From an uncultured Verrucomicrobia subdivision 3 bacterium (GTDB taxonomy: Bacteria > Verrucomicrobiota > Verrucomicrobiia > Limisphaerales > UBA11358): a stretch of DNA of 47,047 bases. The stretch lies in NCBI GenBank assembly GCA_903918885.1, contig CAIXFY010000056.1, positions 1 to 47,047 of the forward strand, written 5' to 3'. Position 1 is the stretch's first letter. Each line of letters opens with the position of its first letter. The position numbers and the translations under genes were made by a program. The notes beneath the pieces are model-generated. The model made no database searches, was not told the DNA's origin, and was given only the letters and a program-made list of their open reading frames with translations. This document shows, in pieces, positions 40,030 through 47,047 of the stretch.

Positions 40030-42807
40030 GTGAAACCGTTGAGCCCAGACAGTTTTCTGGCGAGGATGCTCGGCCGGTTGGCCGCAGCCATCATCCGTCA
40101 ACCGCGCTGGTTTTTCTGGCCGCAGGTGATTTTATTTTTCCTGTGCATCGCGGTCACGGTGAAATATCTCCAGTTCGACACGGACCGGAACAACCTCGTG
40201 GGCGGCAACCAGCGGTATCACCATAATTTTCTTCAGTTCCAAAAGGAATTTCCGCAGCAGGATGATCTCGTGGTCGTGGTCGAAAGCGAGAACGTCGAGA
40301 AAAACCGGCAGTTCGTCGAGCGGCTCGGCGCGCGGCTGGAGGCGGAGACGAATCTGTTCAAGGATGTTTTTTACAAGGGCGATTTGCCAATGATGGGCAG
40401 CAAGGCGCTGCTGTTCGTGCCGGAAAAAGATTTGGTCGAATTGGGCAGCACGCTGAAAAGTGATTTGCCATTCATTCAAAAATTTTCGCAGACGACGAAT
40501 CTGGTTTCGTTTTTCGACCTCGTCAACACGCAGTTCCGCACCGCCAAACGCGAACAAAACGCCGAGAACGACGCGCTGGTCAAATCGTTGCCTGCGCTGG
40601 AACGCATTTTGCAACAGGCGCAGGACAGCCTGGGCCGCGCCGGCACGCCGCCTTCGCCAGGGGTAACGGCATTGTTCGACGCAAGCGATGAGGCGGCGGC
40701 GGGAACTTACATCACCTTCAATCACGGGAAAATTTTCCTCGTGACCGCGCACGCACCGACGGACGATTTGAACGGCGACGCCGTGGAACGCATCCGTGAA
40801 CTGGTGGCGCAGACAAGAGCCGAAGTGACGGGCGTGAACGCGGGACTCACGGGCGAACCGGTGCTGGAACACGACGAAATGGCGCAGTCGCAGAGTGACA
40901 CCATGGTGGCGAGCATTGTTTCATTCATTTTGTGCGCGATCATTTTTATTTACGGTTACAACGAGACCGGCCGGCCGATCAAAGCCTCGATTTGTTTGCT
41001 TGTCGGACTGGCTTACACCTTTGCGTTCGCGACGCTGACGGTCGGGCATCTGAACATTTTGACGATCACTTTTTTGCCGATGTTGATTGGGCTGGCGATC
41101 GATTACGGTGTGCATCTCATCACGCGCTACGAAGAGGAATTGCGCCACGGCAAAACGGAGGCGGAAGCGCTGACGAAAGCGATGATGTTCACCGGCCAGG
41201 GAATTTTCACCGGCGCACTGACGACGGCGGGCGCGTTCGCGGCGATGTGGTTCACGGATTTCAAGGGCATTAAGGAAATGGGCATCATTTGCGGGGGCGG
41301 CCTGATGATTTGCCTCGTGCCGATGCTGACACTGCTGCCGGTGCTGCTACTGCGCGGCAAACAAAATATCATCGACCACGACATCCACGAAGACGACCGG
41401 CGGGCGCGCATCGAAAGTTTCTGGCTTGAACGACCGGTGTGGGTGGCCTTGGTCATCGCAATTATCAGCACGGCGGCGGTGTTCGGGACGCGGAAAGTTT
41501 TCTTCGATTACAATTTGCTGAACATGCAGAGCGCCGGCCTGCCCGCCGTGGTGTATGAACAAAAGCTGATTGATTCGGCGGAAAAATCCGTGCTGTTCGG
41601 CGCCATCGTGGCGGACAATCTCGACGAAGCCGTGCGGCTGGAAAAACAGATTCGCGCCCTGACCAATGTGGTTTCGGATGTCGAGTCGATTGCGGGCTTT
41701 TTGTATCAGGATCAGAACGCGAAGCTGGCTTTGATTTCCAACATCAAATCCACGGTGGCGGCGCTGAAGTTCAACGCACCGGACATGCGGCCGGCGGATG
41801 TTTATTCGTTGAGCCGGACGCTGTATTCGTTTTCCGGCTACCTGGGCGCAACCTTGGAGGAAGTGCGCCGGAGCGATCCGGAATTGGCGCGGCAACTGGT
41901 CAGCCTACAAAAAACCGTTTTAAATTTGCGCCGCGCAATGCTCGATGGCGACACAGGCGGGCTGGAGGAACACGCCGGAAAAATTGGCGCGTATCAGCAG
42001 GCACTGTTTGATGATTTGCGCCGGACGTTCCAGACCTTGCAACAGCAGGATGACCGCGCGCCGTTGCGGATTGAGGATTTGCCACCGGCGTTGCGCGACC
42101 GGTTTGTGGGCGTGAACGGAAAATTCCTTTTACAGGTCTACCCGAAAAAAGATGTCTGGCAGCACGAAAACCAGCGCGAGTTTGTCGAAACTTTGCGGCG
42201 CGAATTAGATCCGAAAGATGGCAACCGACCAATTATCACCGGCACGCCGGTGCAGTTACTCGAATACACGACGAAGCTCAAGGACAGTTACATCACGGCG
42301 GCGTGGTATTCGTTGGCGGCGATTGCGGTTATGGTGTTTTTCCATTTCCGCAGTCTGGCGGCGGTAGTTCTGTCCCTAATTCCCGTTGGTCTCGGCACGT
42401 TGTGGTTGGTGGGCTTGATGGGCTGGCGCGGCGTGCCATTCAATCCCGCAAATATCATGACGCTGCCGCTCGTCATCGGCATTGGCGTAACCAACGGCAT
42501 TCACATCCTGAACCGCTATGCGGAGGAGCGCACGCCGGGAATTCTGGCGCGCAGCACGGGCAAGGCGGTGCTGGTGTCGGGGTTGACGGCCATCGCGGGA
42601 TTCGGCAGCCTGATGCTCGCCAAGCATCGCGGCATCAACAGCCTCGGTTTCATCATGGCCATCGGCATCGCGATGTGTATGATTGCGGCGCTGACATTTT
42701 TGCCAGCACTATTAAATCTGATTGGCCAGCGTCGTCCGCTGATTGAAAATAAAAAACCCAGTGCTGGCAACGCATCGCCAACACCGGGTCAGGAGGAACC
42801 GAGGTGA
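40030..42807 (+). CDS. RND/MMPL-type lipid exporter (HpnN-like)
   Basis: 925 residues. Start GTG 40030 is set by GGAGAAGG at 40013-40020; the longer TTG start is less likely. Topology is that of RND proteins: helix near 30, a large periplasmic domain (50-290), six helices (about 300-450, with LLVGLAYTFAFATLTVGHLN and IDYGVHLITRYEEEL), a second periplasmic domain (490-755), and helices to the end (IGVGVTNGIHILNRY-like segment GIGVTNGIHILNRYAEE). Two-fold symmetry and the GD/DYG..I motifs fit MMPL/HpnN hopanoid or lipid exporters. The final residues are encoded by a terminator-like hairpin. Upstream of an Mla-type operon. Confidence 0.88.
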   Translation: MKPLSPDSFLARMLGRLAAAIIRQPRWFFWPQVILFFLCIAVTVKYLQFDTDRNNLVGGNQRYHHNFLQFQKEFPQQDDLVVVVESENVEKNRQFVERLGARLEAETNLFKDVFYKGDLPMMGSKALLFVPEKDLVELGSTLKSDLPFIQKFSQTTNLVSFFDLVNTQFRTAKREQNAENDALVKSLPALERILQQAQDSLGRAGTPPSPGVTALFDASDEAAAGTYITFNHGKIFLVTAHAPTDDLNGDAVERIRELVAQTRAEVTGVNAGLTGEPVLEHDEMAQSQSDTMVASIVSFILCAIIFIYGYNETGRPIKASICLLVGLAYTFAFATLTVGHLNILTITFLPMLIGLAIDYGVHLITRYEEELRHGKTEAEALTKAMMFTGQGIFTGALTTAGAFAAMWFTDFKGIKEMGIICGGGLMICLVPMLTLLPVLLLRGKQNIIDHDIHEDDRRARIESFWLERPVWVALVIAIISTAAVFGTRKVFFDYNLLNMQSAGLPAVVYEQKLIDSAEKSVLFGAIVADNLDEAVRLEKQIRALTNVVSDVESIAGFLYQDQNAKLALISNIKSTVAALKFNAPDMRPADVYSLSRTLYSFSGYLGATLEEVRRSDPELARQLVSLQKTVLNLRRAMLDGDTGGLEEHAGKIGAYQQALFDDLRRTFQTLQQQDDRAPLRIEDLPPALRDRFVGVNGKFLLQVYPKKDVWQHENQREFVETLRRELDPKDGNRPIITGTPVQLLEYTTKLKDSYITAAWYSLAAIAVMVFFHFRSLAAVVLSLIPVGLGTLWLVGLMGWRGVPFNPANIMTLPLVIGIGVTNGIHILNRYAEERTPGILARSTGKAVLVSGLTAIAGFGSLMLAKHRGINSLGFIMAIGIAMCMIAALTFLPALLNLIGQRRPLIENKKPSAGNASPTPGQEEPR
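42756..42789 (-). terminator. Intrinsic terminator facing left, without an obvious minus-strand gene
   Basis: ACCCAGTGCTGGC (42756-42768) and GCCAACACCGGGT (42777-42789) form a 13-bp stem with two mismatches (G-U capable) and an 8-base loop. On the minus strand the stem is followed by a run of six or seven T (42756-42750). It overlaps the end of the plus-strand exporter gene. A second tight hairpin, GAGGT-GAAA-ACCTC, is at 42801-42814. Confidence 0.6.
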
Positions 42808-42880
42808 AAACCTCAATTGGAACAAAAATACGCGACCAACGCCAAAAGTCAATCTCATTGTTAAACCACCCATCCAAACG

Positions 42881-44443
42881 GTGAAAAAGAGCAAGCCACG
42901 ACTTGAAATAACGATAACGGAAAATCGGACTAAATTCGGTAAGTCCCTGATTTTCTGGTTCTATGCGTTTTTTTTGATCGGCTTCGGATTCTTTCAAAAT
43001 TTGGCAAGTGCGGATGCAGGTGACAGCGCGGGATTTATTTTCGATCACTTTCAACTGACGCTGGAACAAGGCGAACGCACGGAATGCGCCGGGCCGTTTT
43101 ATTATTCGCAGCAAACCGAGGACGAAAACACTGTGGCGTATCCGCCGTTTTATTCCTGCTATCAGAATCCTTTCGTAAAGTCTCACGAGGACGAGTATTT
43201 GTATCCGCTGCTGACCAGCCTACGCTACGAGAACGAATGGCGCTGGCAATTTTTCCAGCTAATCAGCTTTTCCGGCGGCAAGGAGCAATCCGGAACCACG
43301 AAAGACCGCTTCACGCTTTATCCGTTTTATTTCTACCAGCGCTCTACTGATGCGAATTTGAACTACACCGCGCTGGTTCCATTTTACGGCCACTTAAAAA
43401 ATCGGCTGTTCCACGATGAGATTTTCTTCGTGATGTTTCCGTTCTACGCCGAGACGCGCAAGCGCAATGTCGTCACCGACAACTATCTTTTCCCGTTTGT
43501 GCATGTGCGACACGGCGACGGTTTGGACGGCTGGCAAGTCTGGCCGTTTATCGGCAGCGAACACAAAATTCCGACGCTCCACACCAACGGTTTCGGCGAT
43601 GTTTCAACCATACCCGGTTACGATCGTAATTTTTATTTGTGGCCGCTGTGCATCATCCAGAACAACCGTATCGGCACGAACACGGCGGAACAAATTTCCG
43701 TCACCCGCCCCAAAAGCCTGGCCGGACCAAAGACCACCGCCGCGCCAGAAAGATTCCGCGCCAGCATTCCCCTCTTCGTCTACAGCCGTTCCCCGGAAAT
43801 CGATTCAACTACCGTCGTCTGGCCATTCTTTACTTGGATAGACAACCGCGAAAAAAATTACCGCGAGTGGCAGATGCCGTGGCCGTTCGTTATTTTCGCA
43901 CGCGGCGAAGGCAAGACCACCGACCGCGTGTTCCCGATTTTCAGCCAGTCGCACAACGCCACCAAGGAAAGCAATTCGTATCTCTGGCCGCTTTACACTT
44001 ACAGTCGCACGCATTCCGATCCGCTGGATTTGCAGCGGCGGCGCGTTTTGTTTTATCTCTATTCCGACACCGTGGAGAAAAACACACAGACCGGCGCGCG
44101 GAAAGAGCGGCTCGACATGTGGCCGTTTTTCACCTGGCATCACAACTTCAACGGCAATGAAAGCCTGCAAATCCTTGCGCCGCTCGAACCCGCCGTGCCG
44201 GACAATCGCGGCATCAAGCGCAACTGGTCGCCGCTCTGGTCACTCTGGCGCGCGGAATCAAATCCGCAGGCCGGCGGGACGAGCCGCTCGTTTTTGTGGA
44301 ACTTGTATCGCGCCGAGCAATGGCCGGCGCACAAAAAAGTCTCGCTCCTGTTCGGCCTTTTTCAGTATCAATGTGACGGGGAAAACCGACGGACGAAGCT
44401 GTTTTACCTCACCGCTTCCAAGAAGACCGCCACCATCCAATGA
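42881..44443 (+). CDS. Large aromatic-repeat envelope protein (candidate beta-barrel), unknown family
   Basis: About 520 residues from GTG 42881 (an ATG at 42743 would overlap the exporter by 65 bases and encode a basic, unstructured start). One hydrophobic segment near the amino end (LIFWFYAFFLIGFGFFQNLASA, residues 24-45) is likely a signal. The rest has at least ten repeats of 25-35 residues built on a core such as LYPFYFYQRS, LVPFYGHLK, VMFPFYAETRK, WPFFTWIDNR and LWPLYTYSR. The alternating aromatic strands with polar turns suggest a beta-barrel or beta-propeller. It lies between the exporter and mlaE (15-base gap). Not a family I recognise. Confidence 0.75.
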   Translation: MKKSKPRLEITITENRTKFGKSLIFWFYAFFLIGFGFFQNLASADAGDSAGFIFDHFQLTLEQGERTECAGPFYYSQQTEDENTVAYPPFYSCYQNPFVKSHEDEYLYPLLTSLRYENEWRWQFFQLISFSGGKEQSGTTKDRFTLYPFYFYQRSTDANLNYTALVPFYGHLKNRLFHDEIFFVMFPFYAETRKRNVVTDNYLFPFVHVRHGDGLDGWQVWPFIGSEHKIPTLHTNGFGDVSTIPGYDRNFYLWPLCIIQNNRIGTNTAEQISVTRPKSLAGPKTTAAPERFRASIPLFVYSRSPEIDSTTVVWPFFTWIDNREKNYREWQMPWPFVIFARGEGKTTDRVFPIFSQSHNATKESNSYLWPLYTYSRTHSDPLDLQRRRVLFYLYSDTVEKNTQTGARKERLDMWPFFTWHHNFNGNESLQILAPLEPAVPDNRGIKRNWSPLWSLWRAESNPQAGGTSRSFLWNLYRAEQWPAHKKVSLLFGLFQYQCDGENRRTKLFYLTASKKTATIQ

Positions 44444-44457
44444 ACCGCGCCTGATTT

Positions 44458-45195
44458 ATGTTTGAGAACATCGGAGAAATCATCCTTTTGTTCTGGCGCA
44501 CGCTGCTGGCCCTGCCGCACGCGTGGCGTCAGCGCGAGAAGGTGTTTGACCAGTTCTTTGAAATCGGCAACGCCAGCCTGCTGATGGTCTGCGTGTTGTC
44601 ATTTTTTATCGGCGGCGTGATTGCGCTGAATTTCGGGCCGCCGCTCGTTGAACGCAGTTTCGTGAGCGCGGTCGGCGGCGTGGTCGGCCTCGGCATCGCC
44701 AAGGAACTCGCGCCGGTGATGATGGCGATTCTCATCGCCGGCCGCATCGGTTCGGCGATGGCGGCGGAACTTGGTTCAATGCGCGTCTATCAGGAAATTG
44801 ACGCGCTGCGCACCATGAACATCAATCCGATTCACTACCTCGTGCTGCCGCGAATTCTCGCCTTGGCGGCGGCGCTGCCGATGCTGGTGGTGTTTTCGAT
44901 TCTCGTCGGCTGGTTCGGCGGCGCGCTGGTGGCGGACATGAATCACAGCATGGAAATTCCGTTCCGTGTGTTCTTCGCCGACTTGCGAAACATTGTGGAA
45001 CTCAAAGACGTGATCAACGGCGTGTTCAAAAGCTTTTGTTTCGCGATCATCATCGGAGCGGTGTCCTGCCATCAGGGTTTAATCACCATCGGCGGACCGC
45101 GCGGCATCGGTCGCTCGGTCACGAAGGCGGTGGTTAATTCCATCGTGCTCATCGTGATCTTTGACTACATCCTCACCCGCTGTTTGCTGAAATGA
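44458..45195 (+). CDS. mlaE: MlaE-type lipid ABC transporter permease
   Basis: 245-residue inner-membrane permease that, with MlaF and MlaD, moves phospholipid between membranes. Features are an amphipathic amino-terminal helix (ENIGEIILLFWRTL), core helices near 48, 90, 140 and 220, the family signature AAELGSMRVYQEIDAL with RTMNINPIHYLVLPR, and ISCHQG-like VSCHQGLITIGGPRGIGR, where the coupling helix for the ATPase is. Its stop overlaps the mlaF start by four bases. Start ATG at 44458. Confidence 0.94.
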   Translation: MFENIGEIILLFWRTLLALPHAWRQREKVFDQFFEIGNASLLMVCVLSFFIGGVIALNFGPPLVERSFVSAVGGVVGLGIAKELAPVMMAILIAGRIGSAMAAELGSMRVYQEIDALRTMNINPIHYLVLPRILALAAALPMLVVFSILVGWFGGALVADMNHSMEIPFRVFFADLRNIVELKDVINGVFKSFCFAIIIGAVSCHQGLITIGGPRGIGRSVTKAVVNSIVLIVIFDYILTRCLLK

Positions 45196-45947
45196 GTAAT
45201 GCCTCCAACAACTCCGGCGTCGGCCTCCTCGTGCGTGGCCTCCGCAGAAATTTTGGCGCGCAGGAAGTGCTCAAGGGTGTGGACTTTGAGGTGCAGCCCG
45301 GTGAAATCTTCGTCATCATGGGGCCGAGCGGCAGCGGCAAAAGCGTTTTACTCAAGCACCTCATCGGGCTCGAGGAACCGGACGCCGGCGAAATCCTCAT
45401 CAACGGCGAATCCATCACCACGCCGGAAATCGCGGCGAAATACCGCATGGCACTCGTGTTCCAGTCCGGCGCGCTGCTAAATTCTTTGACGGTTGGCGAA
45501 AATGTTGGCTTGTATCTAACCGAGCACCGGCTGAAATCCCCGGAAGAAATCAAAAAAATTGTCGCGGAAAAACTTGAGGATGTCGGCCTACAGGATGCCA
45601 TCGATAAGATGCCCGGTGAACTTTCCGGCGGCATGAAAAAGCGCGCTGCCATTGCCCGCGCGCTCGTCATCGAGCCGCAGTTGATTCTTTACGATGAACC
45701 AACGAGCGAACTGGATCCGCTTTCATCCGTCGTCATCGGCGAAGAAATTCTGGCGCTGAACAAGCGCATCCATGTTACCTCACTGGTCGTCTCGCACGAC
45801 CGCGATTTGGCGTTTGGCGTAGCGGATCGGATTGCCGTCATGGCCGAGGGAAAAATCCTCGTTATCGGCACACCCGATGAAGTGAAAAAATTTGACCATC
45901 CGCTCGTGCAGCAATTTTTGAACGCCGATTTCAAACGCGACCTATAA
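45192..45947 (+). CDS. mlaF: MlaF-type lipid ABC transporter ATP-binding protein
   Basis: 251-residue ATPase. Walker A GPSGSGKSVLLKH near 40, Q-loop VFQSGALLNSL, ABC signature LSGGMKKRAAIARAL, Walker B LILYDEPTSELDP and H-loop VVSHDRD are all intact. The Q-loop form FQSGALLNSLTV is diagnostic for the MlaF branch. The carboxyl tail (HPLVQQFLNADF) is the part that binds MlaB in E. coli; no mlaB is present here. Four-base overlap with mlaE and an 10-base gap to mlaD. Confidence 0.95.
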   Translation: MSNASNNSGVGLLVRGLRRNFGAQEVLKGVDFEVQPGEIFVIMGPSGSGKSVLLKHLIGLEEPDAGEILINGESITTPEIAAKYRMALVFQSGALLNSLTVGENVGLYLTEHRLKSPEEIKKIVAEKLEDVGLQDAIDKMPGELSGGMKKRAAIARALVIEPQLILYDEPTSELDPLSSVVIGEEILALNKRIHVTSLVVSHDRDLAFGVADRIAVMAEGKILVIGTPDEVKKFDHPLVQQFLNADFKRDL

Positions 45948-45957
45948 CTTTTTGCCT

Positions 45958-46911
45958 ATGAAAAATTCACTCGAAACCAAGCTCGGTATTTTTGTGGCCG
46001 TCACCATCATCGCCGCCGTGATAATCATCGAAACGCTCGGCAGCGCGGATCTGTTCAGCCGCGGCCGGCATGTCAGCGCGCTGTTTGACTCGGCGCAGGA
46101 TTTGAAGGTGGGCGACCGCGTGAAGATGGCCGGTGTGGAAATCGGCCGGGTCGAGCGCATTGCGCTGGCCGACAGCAAAGTCAGCGTCACGATGAAATTA
46201 AAGACCGATGCGGCCGTGAAGACCGACAGCAAGGCCGTCATCAAATTCACTGGCCTGATGGGGCAAAATTATGTGGCGGTTTCCTTTGGCGCTTCCGGTT
46301 CGCCACGCGCGGAGGAAGGCGCAGTATTGGAAACGGGCGAGCAGCCGGACTTGAGCGCCATCATGGCCAAACTGGACAACGCCGCCGCCGGTATCCAGAA
46401 CCTGACCAAGAGTTTCACCGGCGACAAGATTGACAACCTCATGGGGCCGCTCACCGATTTCATCAAGCAGAACAGCACGCCCATCACCGCGACGATTGCG
46501 AACGTCAAAAATCTTTCCAGCCAGATTGCCGCCGGTCAGGGCACGATTGGAAAATTGATCTACGACGATTCGCTTTATACTTCCGCGCTTTCCACCGTCA
46601 GCAACTTGCAGGACACGGCCATTTCCGCAAAATCGGTGATGAGCAACGTGAGCGCCGGTCAGGGCACGATTGGAAAATTGCTGACCGATGATGCGCTCTA
46701 TGTCAACACGACCGCCGCGATGACGAACGCGAATGAAATTTTGCTTAAGGTAAACAGCGGTCAGGGAACCATCGGTAAACTGGTGAACGACCAGGAATTT
46801 TACAAGAACGCCAAGCTCTCGCTGCAAAAGTTGGACAAGGCCGCCGACGGCTTGGAAGACACCGGCCCGTTGAGCGTCATCGGCATCATGGCGAACCAAC
46901 TTGGTTTGTAA
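45958..46911 (+). CDS. mlaD: MlaD-type MCE-domain lipid-binding protein with threefold repeat
   Basis: 317 residues from ATG 45958. Anchor helix at residues 8-25 (LGIFVAVTIIAAVIIIET), MCE domain at 37-115 (LKVGDRVKMAGVEIGRVERI, shown in part, and VIKFTGLMGQNYVAVSFG). The helical tail carries three copies of a unit of about 40 residues starting GQGTIGKL: GQGTIGKLIYDDSLY, GQGTIGKLLTDDALY and GQGTIGKLVNDQEFY. E. coli MlaD is 183 residues, so the tail is long, as in LetB/Mce-like bridge proteins. It is the last gene of mlaE-mlaF-mlaD; mlaB and mlaC are absent. Confidence 0.93.
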   Translation: MKNSLETKLGIFVAVTIIAAVIIIETLGSADLFSRGRHVSALFDSAQDLKVGDRVKMAGVEIGRVERIALADSKVSVTMKLKTDAAVKTDSKAVIKFTGLMGQNYVAVSFGASGSPRAEEGAVLETGEQPDLSAIMAKLDNAAAGIQNLTKSFTGDKIDNLMGPLTDFIKQNSTPITATIANVKNLSSQIAAGQGTIGKLIYDDSLYTSALSTVSNLQDTAISAKSVMSNVSAGQGTIGKLLTDDALYVNTTAAMTNANEILLKVNSGQGTIGKLVNDQEFYKNAKLSLQKLDKAADGLEDTGPLSVIGIMANQLGL

Positions 46912-46970
46912 AAGCTGGTTCACCCCTAACTTTCAACCGGTAGAACAACATCGGCTATGCAAAGGAATTC

Positions 46971-47047
46971 ATGAAGATTCGCGATATCGCGAGGCAATAT
47001 GTCGTGTCGCGGTCAGAGTGCATTCCGTTGGTGGCCAGCGAGAATTC
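46971..47047 (+). CDS. Start of an unidentified gene (partial)
   Basis: ATG 46971 follows AAAGGA by 4 bases and the frame is open to the window edge (about 25 residues, beginning MKIRDIARQYVVSRSE). The good ribosome-binding site supports a real gene. Too short to identify. It lies 59 bases after mlaD and may belong to the same unit. Confidence 0.45.
   Translation, partial: MKIRDIARQYVVSRSECIPLVASEN

Noticed and set aside
47042-47047. Terminal GAATTC as a biological signal
   Set aside because: It most likely reflects a cloning or cutting site at the end of the sequenced piece; GAATTC also occurs at 46965.

Overview
The window looks like a chromosomal segment of a Gram-negative member of the PVC group, most likely Verrucomicrobiota (Pedosphaera/Limisphaera-like). 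This is inferred from the mix of gene families and not from a marker gene. LpxA, an Mla-type lipid ABC transporter and Tat-exported proteins indicate an outer membrane. ThuA, two DUF1080 proteins, exported aldo/keto reductases, GYF_2/DUF4190 and DUF2752 proteins, HEAT-repeat proteins and a PPi-type phosphofructokinase fit the PVC group. The sequence is GC-rich, with two or three AT-richer islands. There is one RNA gene (tRNA-His) and no CRISPR array, prophage or IS transposase. The last six bases are an EcoRI site (GAATTC), so the right end may be a cloning boundary.

Layout. 0-2.5 kb (minus): cofactor operon nadC-birA-coaX with ATGA overlaps, coaX cut by the window edge. 2.5-5.3 kb (minus): signalling cluster of a HEAT-repeat protein, a pseudo-receiver/PATAN/Roadblock protein and a small Roadblock-like protein. 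5.5-6.6 kb: transaldolase and tRNA-His with its own promoter. 6.6-10.7 kb (minus): an exported redox module (membrane-anchored DUF6599-like, Tat-DUF362, NapH-like, Tat-NapG-like, small zinc protein). 10.7-13.6 kb (minus): ThuA, DUF1080 and aldo/keto reductase, all with export signals. 13.7-17.1 kb: DUF2061, PilT, mtnP, a Gre-like factor and a DUF6941-like protein.

17.2-23.0 kb is the most informative region. A putative toxin/antitoxin pair sits behind purC, followed by a second copy of the last 60 bp of purC. An exported aldo/keto reductase sits in front of xerC, preceded by a relic of the first 48 bp of xerC. Almost all differences between the copies are silent, so both look like scars of gene gain by recombination with related DNA. 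An AT-richer HEAT gene lies between the two scars.

23-30.3 kb: housekeeping singletons (Dabb protein, fabD, hisD, DUF1080, engB, YkgJ-like, CapK-like, pfp). 30.3-31.7 kb: an array of nested palindromes and an AT-rich two-gene cassette beside a carB that encodes only the amino-terminal half of the enzyme. 33.3-37.5 kb: HExxH membrane protein, ruvB and a U32 peptidase-family gene that has taken up three repeat sequences in frame. 37.6-39.6 kb: lpxA followed by three small membrane proteins. 39.7-46.9 kb: YbjQ, an RND/MMPL exporter, a large aromatic-repeat protein and mlaE-mlaF-mlaD, read here as one envelope lipid-trafficking locus. A new gene begins at the right edge.

A family of imperfect inverted repeats (arms like GCCACAGAGGCACAGAGACACAGAG) recurs in intergenic spaces and once inside a gene.
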